Of a stretch of DNA of 64,000 nucleotides, positions 61,134 to 64,000 are shown piece by piece (the stretch's first letter is position 1; every line of letters starts with the position of its first letter). This stretch comes from Flavobacterium petrolei (GTDB lineage Bacteria > Bacteroidota > Bacteroidia > Flavobacteriales > Flavobacteriaceae). The stretch covers positions 558,001 to 622,000 of the forward strand of contig NZ_QNVY02000001.1 of NCBI RefSeq assembly GCF_003314435.2. Direction: 5' to 3'. A model generated the notes under the pieces. That model was given only the letters and a program-made list of their open reading frames with translations. It had not been told where the DNA came from and did not search any database. The translations under genes and the position numbers were made by a program.

Positions 61134-62708
61134 TTATTTCTGACTCAAAACTCTTTTCACCATAGCGTCTTCGGGCAATACAATTTCATAATAATAGCTC
61201 TCACCATATATTTGTCGGGCAAACTCTGCCGTTAAATAGCGTTTTACCAAAGCTTTACTTTTATCAAAATTGAGCTCCAAACCATTTCCCAGAATAAATT
61301 TTTGAAATGCATTGAAATACAAATCAGTGGCATTCATTTTAGTTTGAAACTGTTCGAAAGACAGCCCTTTGAAAACGCTTCTATTCTTATCCAATTGCTC
61401 AAAAACAAAATTACCCACGATTCCAGATTGTAATAAATAAACGGTACTTTCATTTCCGTGTTCCACTTCGAGTGGCACAAAAACATCCGGAACAATTCCG
61501 CCACCGCCATATACAATTTTCCCTTTTTTAGTTTTGAATTTTATTGTATCAGTGACTTTGATACTGTCTTTTTCATACAATTCCCCATTTCCATAACGCG
61601 CTTCTGATTCTTTGAAATAAGCTTCATTTCCTTTAGAATAGGGCTTTTGAATTGAACGACCTGTTGGTGTGTAATATCTGGCAATTGTCAATCGAACGGC
61701 TGAACCATCTGCAAAATCCATTTCGCGCTGTACCAATCCTTTTCCAAAAGAGCGGCGGCCTACAATGGTTCCTCTGTCATTATCCTGGATCGCACCGGCA
61801 AGAATCTCACTTGCTGAAGCGCTGTTTTCATTGATTAGGACGAAAACATTCCCTTTTTCAAAATTCCCTTTAGCAGTGGCAAATGTTTTATCAATATTTC
61901 CGTTTTTATTCTTGGTGAAAACAATCAGTTGTTTATCCGCCAACAATTCATCGGCAATGGCAATCGCTTCTTCCATATATCCGCCACCGTTATCCCGAAC
62001 ATCGATAATGAGTGCTTTAGCTCCTTGTTGCTTAATTTTAGACAAACCTTCCATGAACTCTTTATAAGTAGTTTCGGCAAATCTGTTTATTTTTATATAA
62101 CCGGTTTTATTCCCCAAAAGCAAAGCGACATCAACACTTTTTAGTGGAATTATATCCCGTTTAATTTTTACTTTAATTTTTTTGCCTTCGGATTTTCTGT
62201 AAATCGTTAGTTCAATATCAGAACCCACAGTTCCTTTTAGTTTAGAATATAAACTGTCAGTGGGTAATTTACGTCCAAATAATTTTGTTTTATCGGCATA
62301 CAAAATCCTATCGCCAGCCTTTATCCCAGCTTTTGCCGAAGGGCCGTCTGCAACAGGTTTTATTACCGCTACGGAATCTTTATACATATAAAAATTCACC
62401 CCTATTCCCACGAAGTTGCCCTTCATGCTTTCCATCACTTCTTGCTGCTCACTTGGCGGAATATATACGGAATGCGGGTCAAGTTGTGCCAAGATATTAT
62501 CGACAGTAAGATTTACAATAGAATCCGTATTAACATCATCCACGTATTCATTATCGATAAAATCAATGAGTTTGTTCAGCTTGCTTTTCGAATTGTTTTT
62601 GACAAGATAATCAGCTGTGTTAGGAAAATTCAACATTCCACCCAAGACAACACCTAAAGCAAGTGTTGAAAAAATAAGAATGGGTAAATATTTTGTATTA
62701 AAGTTCAT
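61134..62708 (-). CDS. C-terminal processing peptidase (S41 family, CtpA-like)
   Basis: Periplasmic serine protease of 524 residues: an N-terminal signal/anchor helix (about 7-25), a PDZ domain (about 90-165, with GIGVNFYM and AGIKAGDRI), and the S41 catalytic domain. The Ser is near 296 in NENSASASEIL and the Lys near 321 in RSFGKGLVQ, 25 residues apart as expected for a Ser-Lys dyad. Its start abuts the dCMP deaminase stop, so it is the last gene of the unit HupE-dCMP deaminase-ctpA. Confidence 0.94.
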   Translation of the reverse strand: MNFNTKYLPILIFSTLALGVVLGGMLNFPNTADYLVKNNSKSKLNKLIDFIDNEYVDDVNTDSIVNLTVDNILAQLDPHSVYIPPSEQQEVMESMKGNFVGIGVNFYMYKDSVAVIKPVADGPSAKAGIKAGDRILYADKTKLFGRKLPTDSLYSKLKGTVGSDIELTIYRKSEGKKIKVKIKRDIIPLKSVDVALLLGNKTGYIKINRFAETTYKEFMEGLSKIKQQGAKALIIDVRDNGGGYMEEAIAIADELLADKQLIVFTKNKNGNIDKTFATAKGNFEKGNVFVLINENSASASEILAGAIQDNDRGTIVGRRSFGKGLVQREMDFADGSAVRLTIARYYTPTGRSIQKPYSKGNEAYFKESEARYGNGELYEKDSIKVTDTIKFKTKKGKIVYGGGGIVPDVFVPLEVEHGNESTVYLLQSGIVGNFVFEQLDKNRSVFKGLSFEQFQTKMNATDLYFNAFQKFILGNGLELNFDKSKALVKRYLTAEFARQIYGESYYYEIVLPEDAMVKRVLSQK

Positions 62709-63140
62709 TTATTCTTCTAAAATTGCAATGTGTTCCACCTCTACTCCTGCTTTTATCAAAAACTGAATGCCGGAATCATCCCGATATCCATTATGATAGA
62801 CCACTCTTTTTATTCCGGATTGATGAATTAATTTGCTGCATTCCTTGCATGGTGAAAGTGTAATATATAAAGTAGCACCCTCGCAGGATTGCGTTGACCG
62901 CGCCACTTTCAGAATCGCATTTGCTTCAGCATGTAAAACATCCCAACGCGTTAATCCTTCTTCATCTTCACAGCAATTCTCAAAACCGGTTGGCGTTCCG
63001 TTGTATCCGTCCGAGATTATCATTCTATCACGCACAATAATCGCACCAACTTGTTTGCGTTTACAGTAGGAAAGCAAACTCCATTCTTTGGCGATTCTAA
63101 GGTACGCTTTATCGTATTTATTTAATTTTTTTTCGTTCAT
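62709..63140 (-). CDS. dCMP deaminase family protein
   Basis: Zinc enzyme converting dCMP to dUMP for dTTP synthesis; ComEB-like. The 143-residue product begins MNEKKLNKYD. It shows KQVGAIIVRDRMIISDGYNG, the zinc/catalytic motif LHAEANAIL (His-Ala-Glu) and SPCKECSKLI (PCxxC). I use the ATG at 63140, one base after the HupE-like stop; an upstream ATG would overlap that gene. Works with nrdBA and dgt in nucleotide balance. Confidence 0.92.
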   Translation of the reverse strand: MNEKKLNKYDKAYLRIAKEWSLLSYCKRKQVGAIIVRDRMIISDGYNGTPTGFENCCEDEEGLTRWDVLHAEANAILKVARSTQSCEGATLYITLSPCKECSKLIHQSGIKRVVYHNGYRDDSGIQFLIKAGVEVEHIAILEE

Positions 63141-63141
63141 T

Positions 63142-63735
63142 TTATCTAATCCAGATTTCACTTTCTATAATTAATGGTATCACTACTCCTATTATGAATG
63201 CCGACATTACTAAAGTCCAATCGCGTTTTGAGAATCTGAAAACGGTTTGAACAATATACGACACTATCAAAACTACAAAAACCACTACAATTTGAGCCGC
63301 TTCTATTCCAAGTGCAAACTCGGATAATGGTAAAACTTTAGAAGTAGCATCTCCGCCAAGAATCGATTTAAAATAATTTGAAAAACCCAATCCATGAATA
63401 ATTCCAAAGAAAAGTGTGATAAAAAATACCACATTTATACTTTCTTTCTTGCTTGATTTTCCTGCCGTAAAAAGATTAAACAATGCAGTTATTAGAATCG
63501 TTATTGGAATTAATAATTCGACCACATTCACTTTTATGGCAATTATACCAAAAACGGAAAGCATTAAAGCCATCGTGTGACCAATAGTAAAAAGGGTAAC
63601 CAAAAGTACAACTCGCTTCCAATCCTTGAAGGAAAACGGAATGGCGAGCGCAATTAAAAATAAAACATGATCATAAGCATGAATATCTAAAACGTGTTTT
63701 AATCCTATTTGAAAGTAAATCCAAAATTCTGACAT
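63142..63735 (-). CDS. HupE/UreJ family membrane protein
   Basis: A 197-residue inner-membrane protein with about six hydrophobic segments. Family marks: GLKHVLDIHAYDHVLFLIAL (about 10-29, with conserved His and Asp), FTIGHTMALMLS (His) and FGIIHGLGFSNYF (His). Related proteins are nickel/cobalt permeases, but here no hydrogenase or urease gene is near, so the cargo is unknown. Start ATG at 63735 (MSEFWIYFQ); 31 extra upstream residues in frame lack family similarity. Confidence 0.88.
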   Translation of the reverse strand: MSEFWIYFQIGLKHVLDIHAYDHVLFLIALAIPFSFKDWKRVVLLVTLFTIGHTMALMLSVFGIIAIKVNVVELLIPITILITALFNLFTAGKSSKKESINVVFFITLFFGIIHGLGFSNYFKSILGGDATSKVLPLSEFALGIEAAQIVVVFVVLIVSYIVQTVFRFSKRDWTLVMSAFIIGVVIPLIIESEIWIR

Positions 63736-64000
63736 GGGTAATTTATTAGGTTGATAAAGGGGTTGTAAACTTACGATTAATTTTGAAAATCCATCCTTAG
63801 AATTTTTAATAAATTGGATGAAAATCATACAACTACTTCCTTAAAAAACGAATATAGGAAACCAAATAAAGGCATGTTTATCATCCAAAAGTAATGCTCA
63901 CAACACCTGTTATATGACGTTGCTTTACTAGCGTCATGATCTAGCGAGGCAATAGCATTGAAATGAAAGAACTGAGTACAATGCTAACAATCACAGGCAG

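Noticed and set aside
1..64000. CRISPR arrays, prophage, transposases, toxin-antitoxin or defence islands
   Set aside because: Looked for direct-repeat arrays and hallmark proteins on both strands; none seen.

Overview
This AT-rich window (roughly one third G+C by eye) is chromosomal DNA of a Flavobacterium-like member of the Bacteroidota. The evidence is gliding genes gldE and gldD beside mutY and ssb, Bacteroidota-only families (DUF2723/GT117, DUF3127, DUF4301, DUF3078, DUF3109), a tiny basic ribosomal-type protein, and many promoters of the Bacteroidota form TTG-N19-TAnnTTTG. It is mostly core genome. I found no phage, transposase, CRISPR array or secretion island.

Layout. 1-1.5 kb: 3' portion missing nusA and rimP (minus). 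1.6-7.2 kb: universal stress protein, tRNA-Gln, a large GT117-type membrane protein, a polysaccharide deacetylase and a cysteine-less thioredoxin. 7.2-14.5 kb: membrane metallophosphoesterase, secreted tail-fibre-like protein, polA and a LacI-type regulator. 14.8-17.8 kb: rplM-rpsI and rpsB-tsf. 17.9-25.3 kb: queuosine-precursor transporter, tag, aat, DUF3127, flavin reductase, sensor kinase, transglutaminase-like protein, HIT protein, greA and a degenerate Rieske-like lipoprotein. 25.3-32.3 kb: a TonB-dependent receptor behind a TPP riboswitch, then arfB, a NadR-like kinase fused to DUF4301, a PnuC-family permease, an archaeal-type GGGP synthase and a phosphopantetheinyl transferase. 32.5-40.4 kb: ahcY, two DoxX-like proteins, rplU-rpmA, an M16 protease pair and an EamA exporter. 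40.5-47.5 kb: HMA lipoprotein, mutY-ssb-gldE-gldD, HU, a 30-residue ribosomal-type protein, rng and tadA. 47.5-53.4 kb: a TonB-C-domain protein, dxs, DUF3078, dGTPase and an RDD protein. 53.6-57.6 kb: a 41-codon small ORF, nrdA and nrdB. 57.8-64 kb: DUF3109, DUF4412, MarC, a short FAD protein, a CtpA-type protease, dCMP deaminase and a HupE/UreJ protein.

How the parts work together. Several genes feed nucleotide supply and DNA maintenance (nrdBA, dGTPase, dCMP deaminase, polA, mutY, ssb, tag). Others form the expression machinery (rimP-nusA, greA, ribosomal proteins, tsf, rng, arfB, tadA). Thiamine links the riboswitch-controlled receptor to TPP-dependent dxs.

The most interesting signals are: the TPP riboswitch locus with its PnuC/kinase-DUF4301 neighbours; a four-copy dispersed hairpin repeat whose inner stems change but still pair; terminator-like hairpins in the leaders of rimP-nusA and greA; an SSB-like C-terminal tip on DUF3127; a Rieske-like lipoprotein that keeps its Cys ligands but has lost both His; and a 41-codon Cys-rich small ORF with its own terminator. 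All calls come from reading the sequence; no database search was run.
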